64,000 bases of DNA from the NCBI RefSeq assembly GCF_014306625.1, contig NZ_JACRYL010000024.1, positions 1 through 64,000 of the forward strand, in the 5' to 3' direction. The notes below the pieces were generated by a model. The model had not been told where the DNA came from. It ran no database searches and was given only the letters and a program-made list of their open reading frames with translations. The stretch is from Pedobacter fastidiosus (lineage in GTDB: Bacteria > Bacteroidota > Bacteroidia > Sphingobacteriales > Sphingobacteriaceae). The translations under genes and the position numbers were made by a program. Shown in pieces: positions 17,535 to 27,595 of the stretch. How positions within the stretch are numbered: the first letter of the stretch is position 1; each line of letters begins with the position of its first letter.

Positions 17535-18730
17535 TGTATGGTTGCATATTTGGATTTAACAGGAGACGCGTTTGTTTGTAATGCTTCTGATGCATTTCTT
17601 TTAATCAACCAGAATGCAAAGAAAGAACCAATTAGAGCCATTGCGGCGCCAACATAGGCAGGAGAAGTATAATCAAAACCATAAACAAGTGGAAGTCCGC
17701 CGAAAAATGCGCCCAATGCATTTCCTATGTTAAAACTCGCTTGACTGGCAGATGCCGCAAGCATTTCAGATCCTTTGGCGGTTTGGATCATTAACATTTG
17801 AATGGGTGCAGCAAGAGCGAAAGAAACTGCGCCTGTAATAAAAGTCATGATGAGTGCCAATACTTGGTTGCCCGATATAAAATGAACAATTGTTAAAGTA
17901 ATTACCATAATAATTAATAGTGCGGCTGATGCTTTTGCAGGTGAGTATTTATCTGCCAAAATGCCACCGATAAAATTACCAACCATCATCCCTAAACCGG
18001 CCAACATTAATATATAGGTTACGTTTTCGGCAGAGAAATCGGCAACTTCTGTCATTAATGGGGCAATGTAACTATACCAGGTAAATAAGCCACCGGTACC
18101 AATTGAAATCATGAAAATAATAATCCATGCATCTCTCTTTTTAAAAAAGCTGAGCTCTGCTTTTAAATCTCGGTTTTTTGTGGCCTCTAGTGCCGGTAAC
18201 CATAATTTTAAGCTAAACAATGTAATCAAGCCTACAAGTACGACAACGGCAAAGGAAATTCTCCAAGAAAAATTATGGCCAATAAACGTTCCCAGCGGAA
18301 CGCCCACCACGTTTGCAATGGTTAAACCCATAAACATGAGGGAAACTGCCTGGGCTTCTTTCCCTTTTTTTGCAATGCGACTGGCAACAACCGAACCAAC
18401 GCCGAAGAATGCGCCATGTGGCAAGCCCGATAATAATCTAGCTATAAATAAGGTATCAAAGGTTGGAGCAAAAGCAGAGAAGGCATTAAAAACAGTAAAC
18501 ATTACCATTAAGGCAATCAATATTTTTTTTGGTGGATATTTTCCGGCAATCATAATCAGCAACGGAGCGCCAATTACAACACCTAAAGCGTAAGCAGAAA
18601 TTAAATGACCAGCTTGAGGAATGGTTACCTTCAAATCTTTTGCTATATCTGGAAGTAGGCCCATCATAACAAATTCTGTTATTCCAATGCCTAGTCCGCC
18701 TAAAGTAAGTGGGATTAAATTCTTATTCAT
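17531..18730 (-). CDS. MFS transporter, AraJ/DHA1-like exporter
   Basis: A 399-residue major facilitator with 12 predicted helices. Features of the AraJ-like drug:H+ antiporter-1 group include GLGIGITEFVMMGLLPDIA in helix 1, the loop motif GKYPPKKI after helix 2, RLLSGLPHGAFFGVGS in helix 4 and GVPLGTFIGHNFSWRISF in helix 5. Members export sugars, drugs or metabolites by proton exchange. The substrate is not deducible. It is transcribed alone and converges on the beta-barrel pair with a 4-bp overlap. Confidence 0.88.
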   Translation of the reverse strand: MNKNLIPLTLGGLGIGITEFVMMGLLPDIAKDLKVTIPQAGHLISAYALGVVIGAPLLIMIAGKYPPKKILIALMVMFTVFNAFSAFAPTFDTLFIARLLSGLPHGAFFGVGSVVASRIAKKGKEAQAVSLMFMGLTIANVVGVPLGTFIGHNFSWRISFAVVVLVGLITLFSLKLWLPALEATKNRDLKAELSFFKKRDAWIIIFMISIGTGGLFTWYSYIAPLMTEVADFSAENVTYILMLAGLGMMVGNFIGGILADKYSPAKASAALLIIMVITLTIVHFISGNQVLALIMTFITGAVSFALAAPIQMLMIQTAKGSEMLAASASQASFNIGNALGAFFGGLPLVYGFDYTSPAYVGAAMALIGSFFAFWLIKRNASEALQTNASPVKSKYATIH

Positions 18731-18893
18731 AGGATGCTTAGTGTTAAAGTTACACTATGTAAAGGTAGCGCTTTTTTAACTTATGAATTGTAAAATTCAA
18801 GCCATTTTGATTGCGATAAACCTTGATAAAACTAAAGCTATTTAAGGTCGGATTGGCTAATCAAAAAGTGCTAAAGCAATTTTGAGTGCAAAA

Positions 18894-18928
18894 AAAAAAG
18901 CTGCCTCACTTTGTAAGACAGCTTTTTT
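18894..18928. terminator. Terminator after the sigma-factor operon
   Basis: AAAAAAGCTG (18894-18903) pairs with CAGCTTTTTT (18919-18928) around a 15-nt loop. It lies 14 bp past the stop of the 66-aa gene and has a T run in that direction. Its symmetric tails would also work on the other strand. Confidence 0.75.
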
Positions 18929-18942
18929 GGCTCGTGTAAAAT

Positions 18943-19143
18943 TTACTTCGATTTGCTATAGGCTAAAATCCTGTTGATGGTTTCATCTTGAGGATTTGTG
19001 AGTAACCCATCTAACTTACTTTTGATCTGATCGTAAAATAAGTCAATTTCGGCATCGGATTCATTATCAGTTGTAGACTGAAACATGTTTTGGGATGGTA
19101 AATTTACATTTGTTTTTGATGTAGAGGTTTTTGTCATAAGCAA
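18943..19143 (-). CDS. Small hypothetical protein downstream of ECF sigma factor
   Basis: A 66-residue soluble protein. A Ser/Thr/Asn-rich N-terminus is followed by an acidic helix (ESDAEIDLFYDQIKSKLDGLL) and a closing segment ETINRILAYSKSK. It follows the ECF sigma gene by 81 bp on the same strand, ahead of a strong terminator, so the two form an operon. It lacks a transmembrane segment and a zinc motif, so it is not a classical anti-sigma factor, although a small soluble partner remains possible. The start may be the second Met (19137). No family recognised. Confidence 0.6.
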   Translation of the reverse strand: MLMTKTSTSKTNVNLPSQNMFQSTTDNESDAEIDLFYDQIKSKLDGLLTNPQDETINRILAYSKSK

Positions 19144-19224
19144 CTAAATGTTTTTGTTTTATAAACTTAACGATAGTTGCTATGCTTTATTTCAATCACT
19201 AAAACATTTTACGTAACTTTTTTA

Positions 19225-19809
19225 TTACCCTTTATAGGTCATCTCCTTTGTCTTAAGCATTTTGCGCAAATTGCTCAGTGCATAACGCATTCTACCTAAA
19301 GCTGTATTGATGCTTACATCTGTTAAATCAGCTATTTCTTTAAAGCTCAAATCTGCATAATGGCGCATCAAAAGTACTTCCTTTTGCTCATCAGGCAATA
19401 AATGAATCATCGCTTTTAAGTCTTTATGAGTTTGGTCGCGAAGCATTTTTTCCTCTGCACTTTCATCGTAAAAGTGTAGCATATTAAATACATCCATTCC
19501 ATCAGAACTCGTAATAATTGGAGTTCTTTTCTCTTTCCTGAAGTAATCGATAACTAAGTTATGCGCAATACGCATCACCCAAGGTAAGAACTTGCCTTCC
19601 TCGTTGTATCTTCCAGATCGCAACGTATTTATTACTTTGATAAAAGCATCTTGAAAAATATCCTCCGCCAGATATTGGTCTTTAACCAATAAGTAGATAG
19701 AAGTATAAATTTTGCTTTTATGTCTTCGTAAAAGTTCCTGCAATCCATTCTCGTTCCCGGTAACGTATAACTTTACCAGGTCCTGATCATTGTATGATTG
19801 TAAATTCAT
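19225..19809 (-). CDS. ECF-type RNA polymerase sigma factor
   Basis: A 194-residue sigma-70 family factor of the extracytoplasmic-function type. Region 2 covers about residues 22-95 (LAEDIFQDAFIKVINTL, then FLPWVMRIAHNLVIDYFRK) and recognises the -10 region. Region 4 covers about 135-185 (LLPDEQKEVLLMRHYADLSFKEIADLTDVSINTALGRMRYAL) and recognises -35. Length is normal. It is the first gene of a two-gene operon and is divergent from uvrA. No membrane anti-sigma gene lies beside it. The regulon cannot be inferred from sequence. Confidence 0.93.
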   Translation of the reverse strand: MNLQSYNDQDLVKLYVTGNENGLQELLRRHKSKIYTSIYLLVKDQYLAEDIFQDAFIKVINTLRSGRYNEEGKFLPWVMRIAHNLVIDYFRKEKRTPIITSSDGMDVFNMLHFYDESAEEKMLRDQTHKDLKAMIHLLPDEQKEVLLMRHYADLSFKEIADLTDVSINTALGRMRYALSNLRKMLKTKEMTYKG

Positions 19810-20002
19810 AGGTTTACCTACACTAAATCCCGTACTATTTGCTAAAAATTAATTTGTAGATGTTTAATTTCTATAGCTTCTCTCCTATGTTTTTGACTGT
19901 TGTTAGTTTGGTTCTGAGGTTGTTAATAATCAAAGAAAGTGTTTTTTTTATCAAAAAACAAAAAATAAAATGTTAAAAAATAAATTAATCGTCTCAGTAC
20001 CC

Positions 20003-20010
20003 TATTTTTG
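20003..20010 (+). promoter_or_regulatory. Candidate -7 promoter element of uvrA
   Basis: TATTTTTG fits TAnnTTTG and lies 58 bp before the uvrA ATG. No clear -33 TTTG. Confidence 0.35.
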
Positions 20011-20068
20011 TATGTTTTTAAAACCCTTGTTAAACACTGGGGTTTATATTTTATATTCTTGATAATAC

Positions 20069-22882
20069 ATGAGCAAAAACGAAGCCGAAAAAGATCCGCA
20101 TAAAAATATAATAATAAAAGGTGCCCGTGTGCACAACCTAAAAAACATTGATGTTGCCATTCCAAAAAATAGATTGGTGGTAATAACAGGTATGTCTGGT
20201 TCGGGTAAATCATCACTTGCATTCGATACTTTATATGCTGAAGGTCAGCGTCGTTACGTGGAGAGTCTATCATCTTATGCCCGCCAGTTTATGGGCAGAA
20301 TGAATAAGCCCGATGTGGATTATATTAAAGGTATTGCGCCTGCAATTGCTATAGAGCAAAAGGTGATTACCTCTAACCCACGTTCTACAGTAGGTACATC
20401 GACAGAGATTTACGATTACTTAAAACTTTTGTTTTCCAGAATTGGAAAAACCATTTCTCCGGTTTCTGGGAAAGAAGTTAAAAAGGATTCGGTAAGTACC
20501 GTAGTAGATTATGTGAGCGCACTCCCAGAAAGTACAACAGTTACTATTTTTTGTCCTTTATATCCACATAACAATAGAACAATTAAAGAAGAGCTTGCCA
20601 TTTTATTGCAGAAGGGATTTTTAAGGGTTCTGATTGAAAATAAAATTGAGAAGATTGAATCCGTTTTGGATGATGCTGATTTTAAAGATGCCGAATTGGT
20701 AGATGATAAGACGGTTCAAATATTAATCGATCGAATCGTTACCAACCAAGAAGAGGAAACTTTAAGTCGGTTGGCGGATTCTGTTCAAACAGCTTTTTTT
20801 GAAGGTAAAGGCGATTGCTATGTAGAAGCTGATGGCGTGACCAAACATTTTAGCGATCGGTTTGAGCTGGATGGAATGCGTTTTGAAGAACCAACTCCAA
20901 ATTTTTTCTCATTCAATAATCCATACGGCGCCTGCAAACGTTGCGAAGGTTATGGAAATGTTATTGGGATTGATGAAGATTTAGTCATTCCTGATAAGAG
21001 CAAAAGTGTTTATGATAACGCAATTGCACCTTGGCGTGGAGAGAAAATGAACGTTTGGTTGCAGAACTTTGTTAAAGCAGCACCTAAGTTTGATTTTCCA
21101 ATTCACAGACCTTATAGCGGGTTAACCGAAAAGGAACAACAATTGCTTTGGACGGGAAATAAATATTTTGCGGGTTTGGATGCATTTTTCAAGGAATTGG
21201 AAGAGCAAACCTATAAGATTCAATATCGTGTAATGCTGTCGCGTTATCGTGGAAAAACCACTTGCCCAGATTGTAAGGGTTCGCGTTTGCGTAAAGATGC
21301 ATCTTATGTTAAAATTGCTGAAAAATCTATTATCGATGTGGTTTTAATGCCATTGGCTAAAGCTTTGGTATTTTTTAATGAGTTAAAACTGAACGAAAAC
21401 GATACTAAAATAGCCAAACGTTTATTGGCAGAAATAGACAATCGTTTCTTATACTTAAACAATGTTGGTTTAGGTTACTTAACATTGAACAGGTTGTCCA
21501 ATACCTTATCAGGAGGAGAATCTCAAAGAATTAATTTAGCAACCTCATTAGGAAGTAGCTTAGTGGGTTCCATTTATGTTTTAGATGAGCCAAGTATTGG
21601 ATTACATCCTCGCGATACCAATAAACTGATTGAAGTTTTGGTTTCGTTAAGAAATGTAGGTAATACCGTAATCGTAGTAGAGCACGAAGAAGAAATGATG
21701 CGTGCGGCCGATTACATTATTGATATTGGTCCTGAAGCGGGTACACATGGTGGAAACTTAGTTTTTAGTGGGAATTACGAAGAGATTTTAAAAGATAAAA
21801 ACAGTTTAACTGGGCGTTATTTAGCTGGGATAGAGAAAATTGCCATTCCAGAAAAACGACGTAAGTGGAAAGATCATATTTTAATTAAAGGTGCAAGGGA
21901 AAATAATCTTAAAAATGTTGATGTAAAGTTTCCATTGGGCGTTTTCACTGCGGTAAGTGGTGTTTCTGGCTCGGGTAAAACGAGTTTGGTTAAAAAGATT
22001 TTATATCCGGCTTTACAAAAAGCAATTGGAAACTATGCTGGCGAACAAACTGGTGCTTATGATGGCATTTTCGGTAATTACGATTTGGTAAGTGCTGTAG
22101 AAATGGTCGATCAGAATCCTATTGGTCGTTCTAGCCGATCAAACCCAGTAACTTATGTTAAAGCTTGGGATGATATTCGTGCCTTGTTCTCTAATTTGGC
22201 ATCTGCAAAAGCTGCAGGTTTAAAACCAGCAGCATTTTCTTTTAATGTAGAAGGAGGTCGTTGCGATGTTTGCCAAGGCGAAGGCGAAGTTAAAATTGAA
22301 ATGCAATTTATGGCGGATATTTATCTGCCTTGCGAGGTGTGCGGAGGTAAGCGATTTAAACAGCAGGTTTTAGATGTAACCTACAAAGAAAAAAATGTAT
22401 CCGAGATTTTGGATATGACGATTGAAGAAGCTGTTGATTTCTTTAAAGACGAGCAGAAAATTCTGAATAAATTAAATCCTTTGGTTGATGTTGGCTTGGG
22501 CTACGTTCATTTGGGGCAATCATCCAATACTTTATCGGGTGGAGAAGCACAGCGGATTAAATTGGCTTCCTTTTTAATTAAGGGAAATAATGCCAATAAA
22601 ACGGTATTTATTTTTGATGAGCCAACTACTGGTTTGCACTTTCATGATATTAAGAAACTGCTTAAAGCTTTAAATACTTTAATTGAGCAGGGTAATACCA
22701 TTTTGGTTATCGAACACAATATGGATATGATAAAATGTGCCGATTGGGTAATTGATATCGGTCCCGAAGGAGGAGATGGCGGTGGTCATGTTGTTTTTGA
22801 AGGAATCCCAGAAGACCTTGCCAAAGAAAAAAATTCTTATACAGGAAAATATTTAGCCACGCATTTGAATTTAAATCCATAA
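20069..22882 (+). CDS. uvrA: Excinuclease ABC subunit A
   Basis: A 937-residue UvrA, the damage-recognition ATPase of nucleotide excision repair, working with UvrB and UvrC. It has two ABC modules: Walker [10 protein letters not shown] at 41-49 and GVSGSGKTS near 634, with signature motifs [11 protein letters not shown] and [11 protein letters not shown]. Two zinc modules are visible: CKRCEGYG paired with CPDCKGSRL, and [10 protein letters not shown] paired with CEVCGGKR. Length is typical of UvrA. It is divergent from the ECF sigma gene. The next gene starts 8 bp downstream, so readthrough is likely. Confidence 0.98.
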   Translation: MSKNEAEKDPHKNIIIKGARVHNLKNIDVAIPKNRLVVITGMSGSGKSSLAFDTLYAEGQRRYVESLSSYARQFMGRMNKPDVDYIKGIAPAIAIEQKVITSNPRSTVGTSTEIYDYLKLLFSRIGKTISPVSGKEVKKDSVSTVVDYVSALPESTTVTIFCPLYPHNNRTIKEELAILLQKGFLRVLIENKIEKIESVLDDADFKDAELVDDKTVQILIDRIVTNQEEETLSRLADSVQTAFFEGKGDCYVEADGVTKHFSDRFELDGMRFEEPTPNFFSFNNPYGACKRCEGYGNVIGIDEDLVIPDKSKSVYDNAIAPWRGEKMNVWLQNFVKAAPKFDFPIHRPYSGLTEKEQQLLWTGNKYFAGLDAFFKELEEQTYKIQYRVMLSRYRGKTTCPDCKGSRLRKDASYVKIAEKSIIDVVLMPLAKALVFFNELKLNENDTKIAKRLLAEIDNRFLYLNNVGLGYLTLNRLSNTLSGGESQRINLATSLGSSLVGSIYVLDEPSIGLHPRDTNKLIEVLVSLRNVGNTVIVVEHEEEMMRAADYIIDIGPEAGTHGGNLVFSGNYEEILKDKNSLTGRYLAGIEKIAIPEKRRKWKDHILIKGARENNLKNVDVKFPLGVFTAVSGVSGSGKTSLVKKILYPALQKAIGNYAGEQTGAYDGIFGNYDLVSAVEMVDQNPIGRSSRSNPVTYVKAWDDIRALFSNLASAKAAGLKPAAFSFNVEGGRCDVCQGEGEVKIEMQFMADIYLPCEVCGGKRFKQQVLDVTYKEKNVSEILDMTIEEAVDFFKDEQKILNKLNPLVDVGLGYVHLGQSSNTLSGGEAQRIKLASFLIKGNNANKTVFIFDEPTTGLHFHDIKKLLKALNTLIEQGNTILVIEHNMDMIKCADWVIDIGPEGGDGGGHVVFEGIPEDLAKEKNSYTGKYLATHLNLNP

Positions 22883-22890
22883 TTTCGGCA

Positions 22891-23544
22891 ATGCTTTTTC
22901 TAACGTTTTTCATAGGCATCCTTCTCAACGCCATGGGTTATATTCCCCCTGGCAACATTAACTTAACCGTAGCGCAGCTTGCCATTAATAAGGGCATGCG
23001 CCAGGTTTGGTATTTCATCCTCTCTTTCTCTTGTGTAGAAGTGTGTTTCACTTTTGGCATGATGCGTTTTGCCCGTTGGGCGATGAGCGATATCAACCCG
23101 AATGAAGCTGTAAGTGAAGTACGACTAGGTACTTTGGTAGATGGCTTTATGATTTTGATGTTCTTGGTGATGGGAACCATTACATGGAAAAATAGAAAAA
23201 AAGTACCCAAGACGAGTAGCAAAAAGGAAGATAAGCGGAGTGGAAGCGTTTTATATGGCTTAATTTTAGGGGTTTTAAATCCAGTTCAAATTCCTTTTTG
23301 GCTGTTTTTTGGTAATTATGTAATTCTCCACCAATGGATAGAGACAGATTATTTATCACTCATAATTTTCGCTCTAGGTTCGGGTTTTGGTTCAGCAGGT
23401 GCTTTATATCTTTATGCTCATTTTGCAACCTATATCCAAGAGAAGTTTGCTTTGAGTAGCTTAATTGTAAATAAATCTATTGCGATATTTTTGTTTGTTT
23501 TAGCTGCATATTTAGTTGTAAAGCATGCAATAATACTCTTATAA
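22891..23544 (+). CDS. LysE/RhtB-type exporter
   Basis: A 217-residue membrane protein with about six hydrophobic helices. The N-terminal helix and loop (GYIPPGNINLTVAQLAINKGMRQ) carry the family's PPGP-like element, here PPGN, and GLILGVLNPVQIPFW matches the second conserved NP-containing motif. LysE-family proteins export amino acids or related small molecules across the inner membrane. The substrate is unknown. The gene begins 8 bp after uvrA and is probably cotranscribed, which may reflect convenience, not shared function. Confidence 0.75.
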   Translation: MLFLTFFIGILLNAMGYIPPGNINLTVAQLAINKGMRQVWYFILSFSCVEVCFTFGMMRFARWAMSDINPNEAVSEVRLGTLVDGFMILMFLVMGTITWKNRKKVPKTSSKKEDKRSGSVLYGLILGVLNPVQIPFWLFFGNYVILHQWIETDYLSLIIFALGSGFGSAGALYLYAHFATYIQEKFALSSLIVNKSIAIFLFVLAAYLVVKHAIILL

Positions 23545-23675
23545 GCCTTTAAATAAGTTTTGGTTTCCTTTTTATAGTAAAACTGCAACAGCTCTTGCGT
23601 CATGTCGATTCGTGTATCCAATTACGTTAGAAAAATATTAAAGCGATGCATTTAGGTAAATTCTTATTTAGGTGC

Positions 23676-24287
23676 TTATCTCGAAAGGCGCTTAACTTCC
23701 TTAATTCTTAACCAACAAACCACACCCAACAAAATCCACGAAAATCCCCAGCAACCGATTAAAGCGGCTGGTCTTTGTCCTGTTATAAGCAACAATGGAT
23801 ACATAAAAAAGAATGGAAAAACACCTACAAGCAATGGTGAAAAGCGTTTCCAACCTAACCAAAGTTTTGTTTTTAAACTGGCAATCCCTATCAATATCAT
23901 CCCAAGTGCACTTAAAAAGGCTCCAAGTGGCGCAAAAGGAATAAGCATCCAAGTAGATAAAAAATAACAGAATCCACCCAATAACGCTACATAAAAAAAC
24001 CTTCTTTTTGTACCAAAGCCAGTAGGTTCACCAACTTTATAAAGCGAATAAGAACCTATTAACAGGCCAATTGAGCATATGGTTACGCTCCAGAATTTTA
24101 AATTCATTGGAAAAAGATCATCAACTATAATTACAAAGGGTAAAAGGTTATGGTGTTTGGGTATTTCATCTACTGCGTTTAAAAACCAAAAAGGAAAACC
24201 AAAGGATATAAATGCTAGGCCGGCAATAATATAACCAGTACCAGCATATTTTAAGTAGTTAATTTTAGTTTGCGTTGTAATTTCCAT
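23676..24287 (-). CDS. Hypothetical multi-spanning membrane protein
   Basis: A 203-residue protein with about six hydrophobic segments (near residues 14-34, 45-55, 62-80, 98-113, 117-137, 150-190). A conserved-looking SFGFPFWFLNAVDEIPKHHN loop follows helix 1. No family I can name. It is on the same strand as the next membrane gene (24429-25157) but 141 bp away, so an operon is possible. The hydropathy is clearly that of an inner-membrane protein; function unknown. Confidence 0.6.
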   Translation of the reverse strand: MEITTQTKINYLKYAGTGYIIAGLAFISFGFPFWFLNAVDEIPKHHNLLPFVIIVDDLFPMNLKFWSVTICSIGLLIGSYSLYKVGEPTGFGTKRRFFYVALLGGFCYFLSTWMLIPFAPLGAFLSALGMILIGIASLKTKLWLGWKRFSPLLVGVFPFFFMYPLLLITGQRPAALIGCWGFSWILLGVVCWLRIKEVKRLSR

Positions 24288-24428
24288 AATTAATTATTTC
24301 ACTGTCAATTTTTTCTTTTTTTATGGCGCTCTGATAAAGGTTTTAATTGACCAGTATTAGTTTTCATCATTGTTATTTTCAGATATCCTTTATTGATAAT
24401 GTGCTGTGTTGAAACTTCAATATTCAAC

Positions 24429-25157
24429 CTAAAATAAATGCACAGCTATAAACTTTGCAAAGGCTTGCCACCAAACCGAATGTCCGTTTGGGATGATTAT
24501 AAAGGTGGTGGCAATAATGGCTAAAAAAACGGCCATCGGGAATGCAGATCTTCTTTTTATGATGTCGCTTATCATCCATACCAATGTAATAAGTGCAATT
24601 GCTCCAATCATAACGGGGATGGCAGTAAAGGGTAGATTGCAAACGGCAATCAAGAATCGACCCAATCCAGGACCCAAAATCATCAAACCTATAGAAGCAA
24701 AAAAACGGAGATGATAGGAGGTTTTTTTCTTATAATAAATGCCTAAACCGTACAAAATGCTGATGTAAAACATATCGGGAATGCCGTTGGCCATACCCGA
24801 TAATGCATCGGCCTCACTGCCGAATTTAATATTCCTTAAATAGCTAGCCCTTGCAACCAGAAAAAAGGAGAGTACCAAGAAGGGGAATATAAAATAGGAA
24901 GCTTTGCCAACTGTTCTGTGCCATTCTAGCTTTTTGGTTTTAATTAAAATAGGTTGAGCAACCAATATTAAAACCCAGGTAAGCATTACAACTCCATGAA
25001 AATGGTGTGCCCAAGTAAAACCCTCAAAACTTGGGAATTTAACAAGATATGTTTTGTAAAATCCAGCAAAAGAGATGATCAGCAGAAATATAAAAAAGCA
25101 AATCAATCGGATTGTTATCCTATCGGTTTTTTTAAAGGGTTCTTGTAGGTTATCCAT
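24429..25157 (-). CDS. Hypothetical membrane protein with His-rich loop
   Basis: A 242-residue inner-membrane protein with about seven helices. The distinctive feature is TWAHHFHGVVMLTWVLILVA around residues 43-62, followed by WHRTVGKASY; the paired and spaced histidines inside or near helices could bind heme or a metal. No family recognised with confidence. It is divergent from the LytS-type kinase gene at 25.4 kb. The heme suggestion is only an inference from His placement. Confidence 0.6.
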   Translation of the reverse strand: MDNLQEPFKKTDRITIRLICFFIFLLIISFAGFYKTYLVKFPSFEGFTWAHHFHGVVMLTWVLILVAQPILIKTKKLEWHRTVGKASYFIFPFLVLSFFLVARASYLRNIKFGSEADALSGMANGIPDMFYISILYGLGIYYKKKTSYHLRFFASIGLMILGPGLGRFLIAVCNLPFTAIPVMIGAIALITLVWMISDIIKRRSAFPMAVFLAIIATTFIIIPNGHSVWWQAFAKFIAVHLF

Positions 25158-25367
25158 AAGTTTGTTTCTTGCCTAAAATTGCACAGTTTAAAAATTGCAT
25201 AAAAACCAATAGGGGCTAATGCGATTTATTGTGAGTGAGCAGTAAGATTTCTTGGAGAAAGACAATAAAGCCCACATTTTTTCCATTCCCTCAAAAAACC
25301 TGTTGTTTACCATAAAGTTTCTCGAAAGCATTCTGCTTTTGTTTATATTTAAGCATATAAGCTATTT

Positions 25368-27374
25368 ATGTATAACCGTTTGTTTTTGCTATGTTTTTTG
25401 GTTGCAACCGTTCAGGTTTGCAAGGCACAGCAACCAATTGTTTTAAATGGACAGCCAAACTGGAAAGCTGATGTAGATATTGCCGATAAATGTTTGTTTT
25501 TTGAAGATCTATCGGATAAGCCACTATCTTTTGAAGCCATACAGAAACAAAAATTTATTCCTTTTAGTAAAAACCTGCAAAAACAACGTTTATCTAACAG
25601 GCCGTTAATTACTCAATGGCTTAAAGTTATTGTTAGCAATATTTCGACAAAAGACACTATAAATCTTCATTTAGATGCTTCTGCGCATTATTACACCAAG
25701 CTATACGCCAATAATAAATTAATAGCACGTGGTGGTGCTTACGAAACCAATGCGCCTAATGATGCGCTTTTTGCAATGCCATTTACCGTTCTGCCAAAAA
25801 CCACAGTTACTTTATGGGTGTTTACACAAGACCGCCAAAATCAGTTGGTCGATTCTCACCTATTTCTCAAAACACCCAATAATGATGCCGTTGGAAATGT
25901 AAAAAACAACTTTGAAGTGAGGTACCTTTTCTTGTTGATGGCCGCCATAGCTGGCTGTTTGTTTTTTATAAGCGTGTATGCCATTTATCAATATTATCTG
26001 TATCGAGATACGGCCTTTAAATGGTATATAGGCTACACCATAGCTTCGTTTTTCATCACCTTGTATTGGATGGATATTCGCCTGCATATTATGATTTTCA
26101 ATCCTTTTGTAAGGGATATTATTTTCTCTATATTTTTATTTTTCGTGCCAGTACTCTATACTTTTTTTATTGGGAGTATGTTGCAACTTCCGCATCACTT
26201 TAAAAAAGGTTGGTTACTTGTAAAAGTTTTGGTGGTAATTGCTATTCTGCAAATGTTAATCGAGTTTGTGCAGGTAACTACAGGTTGGTTTATGTTTCCA
26301 GCCAATTATTATGGAGTGGTTTTATCGGTAATTCCAATTATAGTTTTAAATGTTATTTTGCTTATACTAACTGCTAAAAGCAAGGATGCTGTTAAGTGGT
26401 TTTTGTTTAGTGGGCTGGTTAGCATGTTGCTTTTATGGTGTGTGGGTTTAACTGGTTTTTTTGCTTTCATTCCGTGGCATAGTCCTGAGTGGTTTGTTAT
26501 CGTAATTTTTCCGCCAGTTTTTATGATGTTAGGTATTGCTATAGAAGCGATTTGTTTCTCATTTGCGTTATCTTATCGAAGTAAGCTTGTGTTGGTTGAG
26601 AAAAATAACCTGCAAAAAAATTATAACCAGCAATTGGAAACTGCGCTACAAAAAAGAACAACCGAATTAGAAACGCAAGCCAAACTTATAGAGGCGCAAA
26701 AAATTAAGCAGCTACAAACTACATTTGAACATCAAATTGCCGAAACACAAATGACTGCCTTGAGGGCTCAAATGAATCCGCATTTTATTTTCAACTGTCT
26801 TAATTCCATTAAACTTTACACGCTTGAAAACAATGCTGATCTCGCCTCGGAATACCTAACCATGTTTTCGCAATTAATTCGGTTGGTATTAGAAAATTCA
26901 CATGCTGATAAAGTTACGCTTCAAAAGGAATTGGAAACCTTAAAGCTTTACATAGAGCTTGAAGCCATGCGATTTAAGGATAAAGTGAGGTATGAGATTA
27001 ACATACAATCAGATCTCGATCAGCAGTACATAGAAATTCCCCCTTTGCTACTTCAGCCTTATGTTGAAAATGCCATTTGGCATGGATTAATGCATAAAAA
27101 AGAAGGCGGTATAATTAAAATTGATGTAGTACAATTATCAGAACATCTTTTACAGGTCGAAATTACGGATAATGGAATTGGTCGAGAATTAGCCAACAGC
27201 ATTAAAAGCAAATCCGCAACCAAGCAGAAATCATTCGGTTTGGAAATTACCTCAGAGCGAATCCATTTAATAAATCAGTTATATCAAATTAATACTGATG
27301 TAAACCTAATTGATTTAAAGGATGAAAAACAAAATCCTATTGGTACAAAAGTGATTATTAAAATACCGATTTAA
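25368..27374 (+). CDS. LytS-type sensor histidine kinase with 7TM sensor
   Basis: A 668-residue kinase. A signal peptide (MYNRLFLLCFLVATVQVCKAQ) leads into a periplasmic beta domain (about 25-175) resembling 7TMR-DISM extracellular domains. Seven helices follow (about 185-405), then a coiled coil (about 408-465) and a LytS/YehU-type His_kinase domain with phospho-acceptor His472 in AQMNPHFIFNCLNS. The ATPase has PPLLLQPYVENAIWHG and EITDNGIG. Such kinases partner LytTR regulators. The matching regulator gene is at 29.1 kb, separated by araC and cupin genes. A short duplicate of this gene's 3' end lies at about 27.49 kb. Confidence 0.92.
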   Translation: MYNRLFLLCFLVATVQVCKAQQPIVLNGQPNWKADVDIADKCLFFEDLSDKPLSFEAIQKQKFIPFSKNLQKQRLSNRPLITQWLKVIVSNISTKDTINLHLDASAHYYTKLYANNKLIARGGAYETNAPNDALFAMPFTVLPKTTVTLWVFTQDRQNQLVDSHLFLKTPNNDAVGNVKNNFEVRYLFLLMAAIAGCLFFISVYAIYQYYLYRDTAFKWYIGYTIASFFITLYWMDIRLHIMIFNPFVRDIIFSIFLFFVPVLYTFFIGSMLQLPHHFKKGWLLVKVLVVIAILQMLIEFVQVTTGWFMFPANYYGVVLSVIPIIVLNVILLILTAKSKDAVKWFLFSGLVSMLLLWCVGLTGFFAFIPWHSPEWFVIVIFPPVFMMLGIAIEAICFSFALSYRSKLVLVEKNNLQKNYNQQLETALQKRTTELETQAKLIEAQKIKQLQTTFEHQIAETQMTALRAQMNPHFIFNCLNSIKLYTLENNADLASEYLTMFSQLIRLVLENSHADKVTLQKELETLKLYIELEAMRFKDKVRYEINIQSDLDQQYIEIPPLLLQPYVENAIWHGLMHKKEGGIIKIDVVQLSEHLLQVEITDNGIGRELANSIKSKSATKQKSFGLEITSERIHLINQLYQINTDVNLIDLKDEKQNPIGTKVIIKIPI

Positions 27375-27486
27375 AAACTTAAGTAGAAAGGCCAAAGCAA
27401 AATGAATGTTCTTTTAAAATTCAGAAACTATTTAAAATGCCTCGTTTAATTTACTTTCGGTTGTACGTGAGGACAAGTACAACGGC

Positions 27487-27532
27487 TGGTGGATTTAAAG
27501 GATGGAGAACAAAAGACTAAAGCAATAGAATA
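27487..27532 (+). pseudogene. Possible remnant of a kinase-gene 3' end
   Basis: About 110 bp after the kinase stop, the DNA again reads LVDLKDGEQKTK. This resembles the kinase's own LIDLKDEKQNPIG near its C-terminus; a 28-nt core (GATTTAAAGGATG and on) matches at about 24 positions. It looks like a leftover of a duplicated or recombined kinase 3' end. It is short and AT-rich, so a chance match is not excluded. Confidence 0.35.
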
Positions 27533-27546
27533 ATATTCGCTTTGCA

Positions 27547-27578
27547 CTCCCTCCCTTCTGGGGAGGGTTGGGGTGGGG
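27547..27578. repeat. Solo GC-rich palindromic repeat (related to leuS-insert ends)
   Basis: A 32-bp GC-rich unit starting CTCCCTCCCTTCTGGGG and ending TTGGGGTGGGG. It contains the hairpin CCCTCCC/GGGAGGG. It has the same length, order and hairpin design as the terminal repeats of the DUF559 insertion in leuS (42241-42272, 42679-42710). Its reading as codons explains the spurious upstream extension of the araC frame. Confidence 0.75.
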
Positions 27579-27595
27579 CCAGTTATTTAAACAAG

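Noticed and set aside
27542-27595. N-terminal extension of the AraC protein
   Set aside because: The codons come from the GC-rich palindromic repeat (HSLPSGEGWGGAS) and the conserved protein begins at 27596.
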